Below, piece after piece: positions 37,800 through 51,879 of a stretch of 64,000 bases of DNA. The position numbers were made by a program, and so were the translations under genes. The DNA comes from Amoebidium appalachense (lineage: Eukaryota; Ichthyosporea): contig CAVNZM010000007.1 in NCBI GenBank assembly GCA_963693365.1, forward strand, positions 10,602,001 through 10,666,000, given 5' to 3'. Below the pieces are notes generated by a model. That model saw only the letters and a program-made list of their open reading frames with translations, was not told where the DNA came from and did not search any database. Each line of letters starts with the position of its first letter. Position 1 is the stretch's first letter.

Positions 37800-38173
37800 G
37801 GAGGGGTGGTGAGACAGAAGTATTCACCATAGAAAACAAAGACTAATGCCTTGGTGGTGATAATTATGTTAGCAACCACACAGCCATACACAAGGCACGT
37901 CTGGTGCACGTGCGTGCCACTATTTGCAATGTTTAACCTGATAGCTATCCAGTCATATTACTTGCCCAGGCCCAAAGATTATGGAAGCACGCCAGGGGGG
38001 AAGACCAAAAAAGCACGTAGTGTGTGTGTGTTCGTTAAACATGCTCTCAGCTACAAGCCAGTCGTTTCCCGATTAGAAAACAAAATTCCATCATGTGTGT
38101 CACTGTAAGGAAGACAAAGACGTCCAGTGCGTGGGGAACAATGTGTGTGCCTGTGGAGGGAGGTGTGTGTGTG

Positions 38174-38209
<36 letters not shown>

Positions 38210-39235
38210 GGGAGAGGACGTACTCAGGCCTATCCCACAGGTCTGGGGTGTGTGAGGGGTCCAGGTGACCGTGTGCACGTGCATGGGCCAGCAGGTCACT
38301 GAAGGACTCGGTGCACACGTAGCAGCGCCCATGATGCGTCTGCATGGGGGTGTGAATACGGTGTGAGTGCAATACGGTGTGAGTGTCATGCAATAGGTGT
38401 GAGTGCAATACGGTGTGAGTGCAATACGGTGTGAGTGCAATACGGTGTGAGTGCAATACGGTGTGAGTGCAATACGGTGTGAGTGCAATACGGTGTGAGT
38501 GCAATACGGTGTGTGTGCAATACGGTGTGTGTGCAATACGGTGTGAGTGTCATGCAATACGGTGTGAGTGTCATGCAATACGGTGTGTGTGCAATACGGT
38601 GTGTGTGCAATACGGTGTGAGTGTCATGCAATACGGTGTGAGTGCAATACGGTGTGAGTGCAATACGGTGTGAGTGCAATACGGTGTGAGTGCAATACGG
38701 TGTGTGTGCAATACGGTGTGTGTGCAATACGGTGTGTGTGCCAGGCAATATGGTGTGTGTGCCATGCAATATGGTGTGAGTGTGCTGTGCAACACATCGG
38801 TGTGTCTGGCACGGGGTGTGAATGCTGTGCATTAAAATGGTGTCTGTAACAGGTTGAAAGTGCTATGCAATACGTGTGCCTGCACGGGATGTAAGCGCAA
38901 TGCAATGTGGTGTGCCTGCACGGGATGAATTATAATTTACATGGTGTGAGTGTCATCCAGAACCAAACCGCTGTCCCTTATCCTCGCCTACGCACCCACC
39001 AGCCAGCCCCGACTGGTGCCTGAGAACACAGAGAGCATAGCTGCACATGTGCCACAACAAGAGAGCACCCATATGCACCGTATACTGACCTGTCTTCTGA
39101 TGTAGTTGAGCAGTTTGATGCACTGGTAGAAGTCCAGCCCTGCACCAAACAGGGAAGTCAGTTAGCCAAGAAACCAAAAACCATTCAACCCCCCTTCCCC
39201 CCCCCCCTCCCCCCTCCCCCCCCTCCCCTCCCCCC

Positions 39236-39266
<31 letters not shown>

Positions 39267-39687
39267 ACACCGCCCCCTCTCCACCACCCCCACCTCCACC
39301 CCCATCATCAAAGACACAAACACACACATACACACAATCCACCACCGACACCATAAACCCGCACAGAGTGCCCTCCCTTTAGGAACCACTCCATCTAAAC
39401 GGAAAAATACCCACGTATACACTGACAACCACCATCCATCCGAACTCAACATCCAAAGCATCAAAATCAACCCTCTGAATGTGACAGGACCTACCTCTTT
39501 TCTGCCTGATATCCTCGAAGTCGAAAGCATGCTCCACCTTCATGTGTTCGAATATGGCCTGGGGCACCCTCTCCACGTGCACACAGAACAGACACACCGT
39601 GTCCGCACCCTCCTCCTCCTGCCACTCGTCCCACCCTGGGTCTCTGCACACACACCACTACTGTCAGCACCTGTATCTCCCTTTACT

Positions 39688-39719
<32 letters not shown>

Positions 39720-39996
39720 TTCCCCTCGGTTACATGCGTCCCGTTCATCCATTTGCATGCTTTGATGCAGACCACCAACCACATACGACCCAAGCAGACC
39801 AGCACACAAAAAAAAAAACCATCACATACACAAGAGAAAGCAGATCCCCCCCCTCCCCCCCCCCACCCAGCCCCCCACCCAGCCAATAGGAGCCAAGCAC
39901 ACATACTCGTGGTCGTCGCTGCTGTCCTCCCTGTCATCCTCCTGCTGCAGTGCCTCCCATCCCTTACCTGGTTCCTGCACGTGCACACATGTCATT

Positions 39997-40077
<81 letters not shown>

Positions 40078-40800
40078 ATTCCCTCCCCGTCCTGTCGGTT
40101 TGCACCAATCCTCTCATACCCTACTAATGACATCCATACCACTTACCCTACCCTATCCTAGAGGCTACCCATGCGAAAATATTCTCTCAAACATCTGCCT
40201 ATTTGGTTGCTTATTGTGACACAGTATCATCGTGTGTGTTCTTGGAAAGAACAGGTCAATAACACAGAAATCTTTCAGTGAGAAGAGAAAGGGAAGCGCG
40301 GAGGGTGTGGGAAGACCAGGGGGAGGGGGGGAAATATTGTAAACAATATGAAAGATAAAGACACACATGTGTGTGTGTGCCTCTCTCTCTCCCTCGGTCT
40401 CTCTCTGTGTGTGTGTGCATGTGTGTGTGTGTGTGCATGTGTGTGTGTGTTTCACATACGAGGTAGTTTACGAGGTAGAACATGTCGTATGCCTTGTTTC
40501 TTGGGTTGATGCGGAGGTGCTTCTTCTTGCGCATGTGTGCCCTCAGCACCTCTCTGCTCTTGAACGTCTTCTCACAGTACAGGCACTGCAGCCTGCAAAC
40601 ACCATGTCAGTCACCACAAACACGTCAACTCGAACCTGGCATTTTTCTAATGTTTCTATCCGTGCTTCTTTCACTCTCCGTGATGCTAGCCCTCTCCATG
40701 ACAATAGCTCAACCCCCTATCGATAATAGAAGCCATATATGGTGTCCTCCGGGGGTCTCCCCCCCCTCCCTCCCTCGCCCAGGAAAAACTTTTTTCAACA

Positions 40801-40870
<70 letters not shown>

Positions 40871-40874
40871 AACC

Positions 40875-40931
<57 letters not shown>

Positions 40932-42792
40932 ACACCTGTCCAGCTGTGTGGTCAGCATGTCCAGGAACTTATCCACACACACAATGTTGTCGGGCAGACC
41001 AATGCTCAGCCCGTGGGCCTGCAGCATGTGGTTGAGATAGTCCTTCCTGTGTATGCAATCAGTACATTTCCACCATCCAATCAGTACATGGGCACAGTGC
41101 AGTGACGTGTGTATGCGTGTGTGGTTGGGTGGGTGAGGGTGTGTGTGTGCCACGGTGTGCACGTGTACGTGTGTGGGTGCATGCATGATTTAATTTGTTG
41201 AAAAAGTTAGGACAGATTCCTATCATTGGTCATTTCAACAAATGAGGGAATACCAGCCAAAGGTACAATGAATGGAAAGTGGAGAAGGAACGGAGAGGGA
41301 AAGGAACAACAGAAGAGGGGGGGGGGGGGGGGGGGGGGGAGGGGGGGAGGAAGGGGGGAGGGAGGGGGGGGGGGGGGGTATAGCAGGGGTGCCGACCTGT
41401 TCCCCACGGGGGTGTCCTTGCAGAACAGACACATGCGGCTGTAGGCATGGTTGGCCCTCTCTGCCTGCTGGTACTCCAGCAGCGCTGCCTGCACCCACAC
41501 AGGGTTAATGGTGCATGTCAGAGGGTGCCACAGTGCTAGGTCTAAATGCATTCTATAGGCAGATGGATCATGATGCATTCTGAGAATGTCCAAACTGCGA
41601 CACTGCAACCGTCCTCACAGCTACTGTTGCTACGGCTGCAGTGTGGTTAGTTGACAGCCGATGAAGATCTTCTTGGATATCTGGTGAAGCTATTTAAACG
41701 ACCATCTCGTTATTTCTGTGGCCATTGTAATAGACATGTTTTACCATAACACAATCTAGATAGTATGTGATAAGTATATCGCAATATACTTATTATATAC
41801 TATTTGATGTTGTCCATTTTACCATAGTGACTTTTGAAATAGTTCATCGTTCGCGGGCCGCCGAGCGGTGAGCCGCGCGCCGCGACCCTGGTGCGCATTC
41901 CGATGCGTCCCCCTCCAATCAAAAGACGATCTGGCCGGAGATATCATATCACAATGTTGTATAATTTTTGGCCCCCTCATATGAGCGATATACAAACTTC
42001 TATCGACTTTGCATATCTTTTTCGCGAATTTACCAAATCGGGCATCTGTACGATATTTATATCATATACTATCTACAATGTGGGATAGTAAAACATGTCT
42101 AATATGTATCCATTCTTTACCCTGCCTGATGCTTCAAATCAAATAAAAATATCTTTTTCTTTCTCTTTATTAAAATACAGGGTAAACGGGTAAACGACAT
42201 AAACCTCTCCCCCCTCCCTCCCCCTCTCCCTCCCCCCCCCCCCCCCCCCTTTTTTTTTTCCAGACACATAACTCTTTCCCTAAACATAAGCCACATGAAA
42301 CAAACAAGCACCAATGCAGGCACGCACCAGGGTGTCCTTTTGCAGCTGGTCTCTCAGCAGCCTGTCCTCGGCCAGGATTGGCCCCAGCAGGAAATACTCC
42401 CCCCCAGGCCCTGCATAGACCAGGCTGAGTGTGGCCCACACCTGACCTCCAATACTTTCCACACCGATGCCCATTCCCTCACTCCCAACCCCCCCCCCAA
42501 ACACCACCACCACTACCAAAACTCGCGCACCCATGCCCCCCCCCCCCCCCTCCCCTCCCCACTTTTCTCCGGGGGAAAAAGGAGAAAGGAGGGGAGGGGG
42601 GGGGGGGGGGGGGGGATGAAGAAACCTCGTCAGTACTGCTGCACACCTCCATTTCCCCTCTCGAAGTTGAATAAGAACCCATTCTAAACCAAAACCAAAG
42701 GTTGGAAAGAAAACCTCTCTGACGCAACTATTCCTCCCTTGTCTTCTACGTATTTATTGTTAGGGTGGTCGGCACACAGAGAGCAGCAGCCC

Positions 42793-42829
<37 letters not shown>

Positions 42830-44179
42830 AGTTGTGTTTTCGTGTTTTTAAGCCTTTCAACGTCATGTCCCAGGCAATGCTTTACAATGTACCTGTGTAC
42901 TGGGTCCTGTGCACTGTATTCTGCCATCCCTCCCCTCCGCCCCCTCTCCCTTCTCCCTCTCCCCCCCCCCTCCCTCTCTCCCCTCCTTCCCCCCCCCAAA
43001 AAACCACACACCCACACACGCGCACAGGCACATAAACACACACACACACACACACCATCCTCACATCCTGGTGGTTGTTAAAGATGCAAGACAAGACACC
43101 TACCTCCCGGCTCTGTTGGTGCGGTGGCCACTGTGGTTGCAAAGGTGCAGATATCCTTCCCTTGTAGCCTCCTTTTCCAGGACGACAGGTAGCTGAGGGA
43201 GGGGTGAGAGTCAGTAATGGGCGAATGTTAACAATTTTTATCGTTGAAAATGTGGTTGAGTCTTTAAGTATTCTAAACTTATTCAGAAAAAGCCAATTCA
43301 AGAGCGCGAAAAAAAGGAGCAAAACTTCTGGTCAGAGAGGTCCCAGGAGGGCCGGGGAAGGTGGAAGTGTGTGCCTGTCCAATGGAAAGGGTGATGATGG
43401 TGGTGGTGGGGGGGGGAGGGGGCGGAGGGAGGGGGGCGGGAGAGGTGAGTACTCATGAGGAGGTGTAATGCAGTAGAGATAGTGCAGCACCCTTGTGTGA
43501 GCTTTTGTACAAGCACTTTTGGGTGGTCGAAATGGCCTTCTGTACTGAAAGTGGTTTCCATATGCCCCTTTTATTTGTGTGTGGGGGGGGAGAGGGGGAG
43601 GGGGGGGGGGGGGGGGGGGGGGAGGGGAGGGGGATTAGCGAAGGAGAGGGGGGGAAGGGGGGAGGAAAGGGTGGGGTGTGGGTGGGGGGAGAAGGGGAAG
43701 AGGGGGGGGAGGGGGGAGGGGGGGGGGGGGTGAGAGAAAACTGATGTGATGTGTGTGCTAATCTGTGTGTGTGTGTATTTCTGTACGTGTGTACATGTGT
43801 GTGATTCAGAAGGAGGGCAATAGGCCTCACATCCACTCCCAGGAGCAGGCACGTACGCGTTTAGAGAGGTGACCTCGTGCACGTCCGCCACAATCACACA
43901 GTGCTTTTCTAGCAGATGCACCAGCGTGCCCTGCCGGCCTATAGGCTGCTCATCGCACAGCGCACAGGGAAACCACTGGCGCAGCACATCTATGTAAGTT
44001 TCATACGTGTGTTCTCGTCCTGATGTTGCTTCTGGAAAGGACAGGGGCTCTATGGTCGGGGCACTGCGCACGGGGGTGCTTGTGCTTGCCGCCCCCTCTG
44101 GTAGCCCATTGTGCTCACTCCTGTCGCTACTTCCCCGCCGTGTGTCTGTGTTTGCCATCCTACTAACAGGGTTAGGCAT
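37557..44179 (-). CDS. ZNF277: ZNF277, C2H2 zinc-finger protein
   Basis: In mammals ZNF277 interacts with the PRC1 subunit Bmi1 and with ribosomal protein uS5. Eleven exons in coding order: 44179-43857, 43192-43104, 42410-42328, 41488-41397, 41046-40936, 40592-40460, 39974-39907, 39643-39495, 39139-39090, 38339-38224, 37674-37557 (TAG). Every phase joins, giving 443 residues (human 450). Five C2H2 fingers are visible: C72/C75 with H88/H93; then [47 protein letters not shown]; and CYVCTESF. The strongest family blocks are [46 protein letters not shown] and [14 protein letters not shown]. The start is the first in-frame ATG ([10 protein letters not shown]); the frame is open further upstream but lacks an ATG. 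Divergent from the NYN gene. Confidence 0.95.
38350..38790. repeat. Minisatellite in ZNF277 intron 9
   Basis: About 25 tandem copies of a 14-16 bp unit, GCAATACGGTGTGAGT, with an alternative longer unit carrying an extra GTCATGCAA segment. Degenerate units continue to about 38950. It begins about 10 bp from the acceptor of exon 10. Confidence 0.95.
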
Positions 44180-44521
44180 TTCCCTTTCTATTTCTCTGGG
44201 TGCAACTCTCCTTGAACTGCTAAGGTTCGAATTCGAAGGTGCGCTGAAGTTCGGAAGGGAAGACAAAAGAGGCCTATCACGAAAATTCGCGCCATAATAC
44301 CTACAGGGTTTCTAAAGATCGATCGCTCAAGAATTTGTAATCGCAGAAATCTTTTTGGGGCCAACACAAGAAGGTTTGTTCAGTCACAAGAGGGGTCACA
44401 ACCAGGTTGCACTTTTTTATGTTGGGTCTTCCTGGGCAAAAAGCCTCTTTATCACGCCTAGAGATGCCCAGGCTACGCTAGTTTAGTATACGCACACTCC
44501 TGTTTGGAGGTGCTCTAGAAA
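44180..44521. promoter_or_regulatory. Bidirectional promoter region of ZNF277 and the NYN gene
   Basis: 342 bp between the start codons with no long repeats, unlike most spacers here. It holds a TTCGAATTCGAA palindrome near 44226. No TATA box is evident on either strand. Confidence 0.45.
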
Positions 44522-44844
44522 ATGTCTGACACCAAGAGGGCGGTATTGATCGTTGATGGGGCCTACCTGCTCACATCTGGAAAGAACCAGGGTGGGGCCC
44601 CACTAGACTACTCCAGTCAGAACATTGAAAACCTGGTTAAGCTTTTGGAAAAGAGTTGTGGATTTAGCTTCTCCGATGCGTATTGGTTTGACGCGCTGAT
44701 TACAGATAATAAGACAAACAAGCAGTTGTACGAGCAGAAACAGCTGACCAGCTCACTGCAACTGAACCAGTTCAAGGTGAGTGGATCTTCTTGAACACAC
44801 AAACGCAGACACACACGCACAAATACACACACACACACACACAC

Positions 44845-44901
<57 letters not shown>

Positions 44902-45148
44902 TTTTCTCGCTCTCTCTCTCTCTCTCTCTCCCCCCCCCCTGGCACGTACTGACGGTGCCTGGGCTGCTTTGAACTTCACGTTCGCCTCACACCCATTTTT
45001 CCTTACACTCTCGCCACCGCGTGCATGCTTTCTCTCGCGGCGGCTCTACGGTCCCGAGAGTCCAGTGTTCGCTGTGTGTGTAAGGAAAAATACGAGTCAC
45101 CTCAGTAGGTGACAGCTCTCTCCCCCCCTCTCTCTCTCTCGCTCCTCG

Positions 45149-45221
<73 letters not shown>

Positions 45222-45400
45222 CCCCCCCCCCCCCCCCCCCCCCCTCACTCCCCCCTCTCTCAGAGGTACTCTGTCTTTATCTCTCTCTCTTTTCTCATCT
45301 TTCTCTCTGCCCGTCTCCCTTCACCCCTTCACCCCTCCCCCCTTTGGCTGCCGCGACACACACACACACACACACATACCCACACACACACACACACACA

Positions 45401-45471
<71 letters not shown>

Positions 45472-47128
45472 ACACATACACGCACAAACACAGTCTCTCT
45501 CTCTCCCTCTCTTCTTGCTCTTGCACATACACACACACTCTCTCTCTCTCTCCCTCTTTCTCTCTCTATCTCTGTGTGTGTGTGTGTGTGCGCGCGCGCG
45601 CGCGCGCGTGCGCGTGCGTGCTTGTTGTTCTTTTTCTCTCCATCTCTATCCCTCAGCCCCCCCGTTCTCCCCTCATCTCTATCCCTCAGCCCCCCCGTTC
45701 TCCCGTCATCTCTATCCCTCAGCCCCCTCGTTCTCCCCTCATCTATATCCCTCAGCCCCCTCGTTCTCCTCTCATCTCTATCCCTCAGCCCCCTCGTTCT
45801 CCCCCTTCTTTCTTTCTTTCCCTCCTTTCTACCTTAGTCTTCACTCCGCCTCTGATAATTTTGCCTTGACCTATGTCACAACACTACCAGCAACGCTAAC
45901 AGCAGCCTTCCTTTTCTCTTGCCGCGCCCCCAATCACTTGGTTTTCTTTTCTTCACAGGTGCCTTGCTTTTGCATGTCCCGGTGCGTTTATCTATCTGCA
46001 AGCTGCTGTGTGCAGCATATTTTATCTCCCTTCACTTGACGTTCTTTTCACGCTCTTGTCGCTACTTTCTCTTTAACCAGTTTTGCCTAGTTAGAGTGTG
46101 GCAAGCAAGTTTGTCTTCCCCCCTCCCCCCCCCACCACCACCACGACCACCACCACCACCACTGTAGTGAGGTTGTGTGTTTACTCCTATACCCTGCACA
46201 TGGCAAGTCTGTTAGTATTGGTTTGCTATGAGCTTGTGTCCCCGGTTGTGGAGACAGTTTGAATGTGCTCGTAACGTGCCTATTCCTTTTTAGGGGGAAG
46301 GCGGAATGTGGTGTGTGGTGCGCTCTAGAGGTGTATTGGTTCTTTTCCGGGGGGCACGGGGAGGGGGGGGGGGGGGGGGAAGGGAGGGAGGGGGGGGGGG
46401 GAGGGGAGGGAGGGGAGGGGGGGGGGGGGCACATGTGGTGCTAAGGCACATTGCCATAGTAGCTGTTTTTCATGCTGAATGTGTTTGGGTGCAATGCCTC
46501 TGTTGGGGAATGGATGTGTTTGTCCATCGTGCGTGTGTCGAGTGGGTGTGTTTCGACTGCATGTTTGGGTTGTGGGTGCTTCGTGCGTCGTTATCACCTG
46601 TGTGTGTGTGTTGGGCATCCCTTTGTCTTACGTTCACTGCGGTGTCTGTGAGCGCTGGTAGGCAGGGGGATGAAGGGGGGAAGGGGAGGGGAGGGTGGAG
46701 GGGAGGGGGGGGAAGGCAAAAGGCTATGTTTGGAGTGTGTTATGGCACGAGACGGTGCTTCATATTGCAAGAGGTTAGTGCTGACAGGGCTTGAAATTGC
46801 AGGTGATCCACAAGGGCGTCAAGACCAACTACGTGCGCTGTCCCAACCCACAATGCCCCAACTCAAAGAACCAAGGTACGGCACTAACTCCTCTGCTGCC
46901 AAAAAAAGAAAAAATAAAAAACTAGAAAATGAAAAATTGTGCGCGCACGCCTCCCAGACCCCCCCCCCCCCCCCCCCCTCCCCTCTTCCCCTGGCACTTC
47001 CCTGGGGGGCCACACATGGCTGGGCTGACGGTTGTGATTCAGGGATAGCCAAGACCGTGCAGGCAGGCGTGGATGTGGCCATAGCTACAAAGATGATGGA
47101 GCTGGTGTGCGAAGGTGAGCACTGGTAG

Positions 47129-47201
<73 letters not shown>

Positions 47202-47403
47202 CAGACAGACAGACATACCACACACATGCATGTACATGCCCATGCATACACACTCATGCAACACATGCACACGAGACACCAACACTGAGACAGATACACT
47301 AAATGCAGGCACACAGACATGTGTTGCCGCACACATGCATTACAAGCACACACGAACACATTCTCTCTCTCTCTCTCTCTTACTTCTCTCTCTCTCACAC
47401 ACA

Positions 47404-47434
<31 letters not shown>

Positions 47435-47730
47435 TGTCTGTGGGTGTGGGTGTCTCAATCTATCTCTACACTGGCTCAAATGCAGTGCGCACACACACAC
47501 GCACACACACACAAGCACACACACACAGACAGATACAGACACAAACACGAGCACCTGCACAGACAAACATCTTCACACACACCGCACACACGCAGACACA
47601 CACACACACAAAACAATACCGGTAGCAGCAGTTCTCTTTCAAAGGACGTTCGAGACGCAAACACCGCACTGTTCTATGTTGAAAGAAGTTTGTATTTGTA
47701 CCTCTACTCGAGGAGGAGGTGTCCCCGGGA

Positions 47731-47761
<31 letters not shown>

Positions 47762-49096
47762 GGCTGTATTAGTAAGGGAAGGGACGGGGGGGGAGGAGTA
47801 TTTTGTTTTAAGTTTATAACCGTTTGTGGGGAAGGAGTGTTTGTGTGGGTGTTTGGGGGGAGGGGGAGATGATGTTTGTTTGCTGACTGTGTGTGTAGGG
47901 ATGATGGACGTGCTTGTGCTTGTTGCTGGGGACGGAGACTTTCTTGAGGCGCTCAAGTATGTGGCCGAGAACAGGAGGAAGACAGTCTATCTGGCCGGGT
48001 TTGACGGTAAGCGCACAGATAGAGCATGCACACACAGAGCATGCACATAGAACAGACCAAACAGGGCATACACATGTGCACAACGCATAAACCACACATA
48101 GACAAAGCACAACCACATGTGCAAAGCAGGCACTAACATACACTAAGCATGCATACACATGCAAGAGCATGCACTCCTACAGAGCATACACACATGTGAA
48201 TACGCACACACGCATGCACACAGAGCATACACTACACATATATGCTTCCCCACTCTATCTCACACTGAAACCCACATCTACAAGTACACAAGCCCACATA
48301 GCTCAGACGCCCATGCCACCAACCACATACCACCTGTGCTCGTGTAAAGCTTCACCTGCGCCACTCAACGCCACAAAGCAGACTGCTTGCGATAGCCATA
48401 CCCTAAGAGGTCAACCTACCCCCCTCCCCCCCCCTCCCTCCCCTTTCCCCCCTCTCCCTTCTTGTTCAAACCCCCTACACACACATACACACCCTATCCC
48501 CTTCTTTTCCTACTCCCACCACCGCAATAACTAATTGCTATAAATGCACCACAGGGTCCATGTCTCAGGTGCTACAGTCCTATGCCAGCAGGGGCTGCAT
48601 CATCCGTCTCAACGACCAGTGGGCCACCCTCGCATACAGAAAGAACACCAGCCCCATCCCCTCCCCATGCCCCTCTTTCTCAGACCCCCCACCACCTGCA
48701 CCCTATCTCTCTGCATCTACTGCGGATATGGCATTAGAACCGGCCGTACCCCCGGCTGCCCCCCCTAGTAGTGAGCCTATGAGACATGGCTTGGTGGGAG
48801 TGTGGCTGAAACCGGACGACTTGATTCCTCCAAATGCACTGATGGCACCAAGTCCCAGTGCTAGTAGTATTGTGATAATGGAGGGAGAGAGGAGAAAGGC
48901 GGAGGAGGCACGTGCGGGGGCGAGGGACGAAGGGTTGAAGGGCAGCCAGATACGGGCTTTGGTGGGTGGCACCCTTGTCTCCCCTTTCAGTGTCCACGTG
49001 TACACACATGCACACATGCAGACTCACACACACATACATGCACGCACGCGCACACACGCACACACACACACGCACGCGCGCACATACACACACACG

Positions 49097-49167
<71 letters not shown>

Positions 49168-49647
49168 GCGTTCTCTCTCCCCCCCCCCCCCCCCCCCCTC
49201 CCCACCTCACTGGCTCACATCCTCGCTCCTCCTCCTCCCCCTCCCCCCCCCCCCCCCCCCCTTTCCCCTCCTCTCCCTTTCTCTCTCTCCCTCTCTTCCC
49301 TTCAGCTGTTCATCTGGCCACTCAAACCAACCTACATAGCCCCCGTCCCTATTTTCTTCCCCGGATCCCACGCTGCCCTTCCCGTTTCCAACCACACACA
49401 CGAAAACACAGAGCTATTACACGAGTGCGCACACAAATACACACACACACCAGGAAGAAAAAGACAAGAAAGGGAGGAGTACTGGAGATAACAGAGAGAG
49501 GCACAGAGGTTTCAGGACCCACGAGACAAAAAAAGATGAAAGAAAATGCACGTGCACGCATGAACAAACACAGCACCTGTATTGCAGGAGCGCAATCCAG
49601 CGTTAGTGGGCTTGTGCAAGCCACAACTATTTCTGCCATATCCCAGC

Positions 49648-49694
<47 letters not shown>

Positions 49695-51032
49695 AGAAAT
49701 CTGTTGCTAGTGTAGACCCCATCTTCCCTGCCTTCCCCCCCCCCCCCCCCCCCCCACACATACACACACACACCACCACCACCACCACCACCACCACCAC
49801 CGCAACCAGCAGCATCCTGACCACCGCCCTGACACCCCCCTCACAGCTCAACAGGCCCAACAGCAATGACCCGCCCAGCCCCCCCTGTCAGCCAAGCAGA
49901 CACACAGTGGGGATGATGCTCTTCGGCTGCAGTGGACCGGCTCTGAGGGCACATTGGACACAGATGAGGCCCAGAGGAGACTGCTGGGCACCTTGGATCT
50001 ACTGCTCATGGGGGGTAGCCCCTCGACCCAGAAAAAACCTGCCCTGCTGCCCCACCCCAACACACAGAGGCCCCCTGCTGCAAGCATGCATAACGACATG
50101 CGCCCGGCAAACGTGAATATACCCAATGGCCCGGCAAGCCCACGCCGGTTAAGCGATCACAACCCTCCAGCCCGACTCGACCCATCATCATCGCAGCCAC
50201 GCAACATGGACGACTATAGAGGGCAGTTTGGCCTACAGGCCGGCCCGGTCCACAGCCAACCTTTGCCAGGCAGACCCCAACCCGACCCCGCCCGAACTGC
50301 CAATGTGAACCGAGACTATTTTCAGCGCTACCCATCAGATTCACACCGTGGCCCCGCCCCAAGCGGTGGTCCCTCTCGACCCATTCAGGACCGATCCCTG
50401 CCCGATCTTGCTCGACCTGACCCGACCCGAGTGCCCGAACACAACAGGGACTACCAGCGCTACCTACTGGACCCACCAAACCGTGGCCCGGCCCCAAGCA
50501 GTGGCCCCCCAACCTCACTGCCTAGCAGAACACTGCCCGGCTCTACCCTTATGTCGCTACCTTACCGACACCTACCGGACCGGACGCTACCTGACCCGAC
50601 CCGAATGGCCAGCACTAGCAGGGACTACGGCAACCAGCGCTACCCTCCAGACGCAAGCAGGGGCCTAGCTCCTAGCGGTGGTCCCCCCTCATCCTCCACC
50701 CGACCACACATGGGTACAGGCTCGCAGCCACACATGGGCACACCAGCCCCCCCACCCAAGAAGTTCTTCGTTGCACCTCCCCAGGCCCAGCAACCCCCGT
50801 CGGCGCAGCCGGCTGTTCTCAAGCTGCCAGCCCCCCCGCGAGCATCCCAATTATGCCCCTGCCCCAGCAGGCACCTAGGCAGCAGGTGGCTGGGCCGGGC
50901 GTAGGGGTGTATTTGCTGCAGAATCGAGGAACAGAGCAGTGGCAGGCCAGTGCTCGAGGTAGGCCCAGGAGTGAGCTGCCCCCAAGACTCAAGTACAAGG
51001 GGTCGGACCATGCTAAGCCAACCGTCGACTGA
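44522..51032 (+). CDS. NYN/LabA-like PIN-fold nuclease-domain protein with proline-rich repeat tail
   Basis: NYN domains are PIN-fold, usually metal-dependent RNase domains. Exons: 44522-44776, 46803-46875, 47043-47114, 47899-48006, 48555-48961, probably 49306-49424, and about 49908 onward (49879 is an alternative start). Acidic positions expected of the active site are seen: D12 in LIVDGAYL, D120 in [15 protein letters not shown]145/D147 in [21 protein letters not shown] insert lies near residue 100. After the domain comes a long Pro/Ser/Arg tail with three imperfect repeats of an [16 protein letters not shown] pattern near 50310, 50450 and 50625. As written the frame stops at 50904. Adding one base to the C7 run at 50831-50837 would instead extend it to 51032, ending [14 protein letters not shown], which looks coding. 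No close family name is recognised. Divergent from ZNF277. Confidence 0.75.
45168..45640. repeat. (CT)n, (CA)n and (CG)n tracts in NYN intron 1
   Basis: (CT)n at 45168-45219, a C run at 45220-45244, CA and CT repeats to 45575, and an alternating CG tract (GCGCGCGC) near 45590-45610 that could adopt Z-DNA. Confidence 0.9.
45641..45805 (+). repeat. 33-bp minisatellite, five units, each with an acceptor-like CCCTCAG
   Basis: Five nearly identical 33-bp units with core CATCTCTATCCCTCAG followed by a C run and GTTCTCCCCT. Because 33 is a multiple of three the array stays open in frame, but it lies inside intron 1. Confidence 0.9.
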
Positions 51033-51415
51033 TATAAGCACGTATGGGTGGGTGGGTGAGATAGACTACAGGTTGAGTTATATCTCTTTGATCGTATGTA
51101 AATGCGAATATATTCCTACTTGTTTAGTTGTTTTATTGGCTGCTGGTTGGTGAGTCTATAAGGACTCGGTCGAACATACGTGTGAAGGGGCGTGTTTGCT
51201 AACAATAAGATTGTTGTAGCTGTTTGAATCTAAGATAATCCTGAATGTGATGTGAATGGGATGTGTGTGTACTGTACCAACCTACGTATGGAAATCTGCA
51301 TTGACTGTTTTTGGGCATGTGTAGTGACATATAAGCACGGCCAAGAGCGGCTATCGTATTGACTGGCATGTGAAACTGTCGTATTGTTTACTGCACTTGG
51401 TTGCACACACACACA

Positions 51416-51495
<80 letters not shown>

Positions 51496-51844
51496 AGCGA
51501 AGATGATAATGGCAAATATAAAATAAGATTTATATAAATGACAATGATGAGTGAACTAAAAACAACACTTAAATAAAGGAATAATAAATATATAAATATT
51601 TTTGGATCAGGTATCTGCAGCTATCGTGACACGAGATCCAGCATAAAAATTATTGACAGATCCCGAGTCCGGTAAAAACTGCGTGTATCAATCCTGTATC
51701 ATGAACATGGCCATATGATAACTAAGTTGTGCCTCCGTACGCGTCACGAAGCACTTTCTCTTAATCTAAAATATTTGAGATCAACAGTACTTGTGCTAAC
51801 AGTTTTCAGCTTCTTTTCCTTCGTCCGTTCTTTTTCTTCTTCTT

Positions 51845-51879
<35 letters not shown>

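Noticed and set aside
38350-38790. CRISPR array
   Set aside because: Units are directly adjacent without unique spacers, inside an intron of a eukaryotic gene.
44266-44295. ATG at 44295 as the ZNF277 start
   Set aside because: Its frame hits a stop within about 35 codons and differs from the conserved frame; the first in-frame ATG is 44179.
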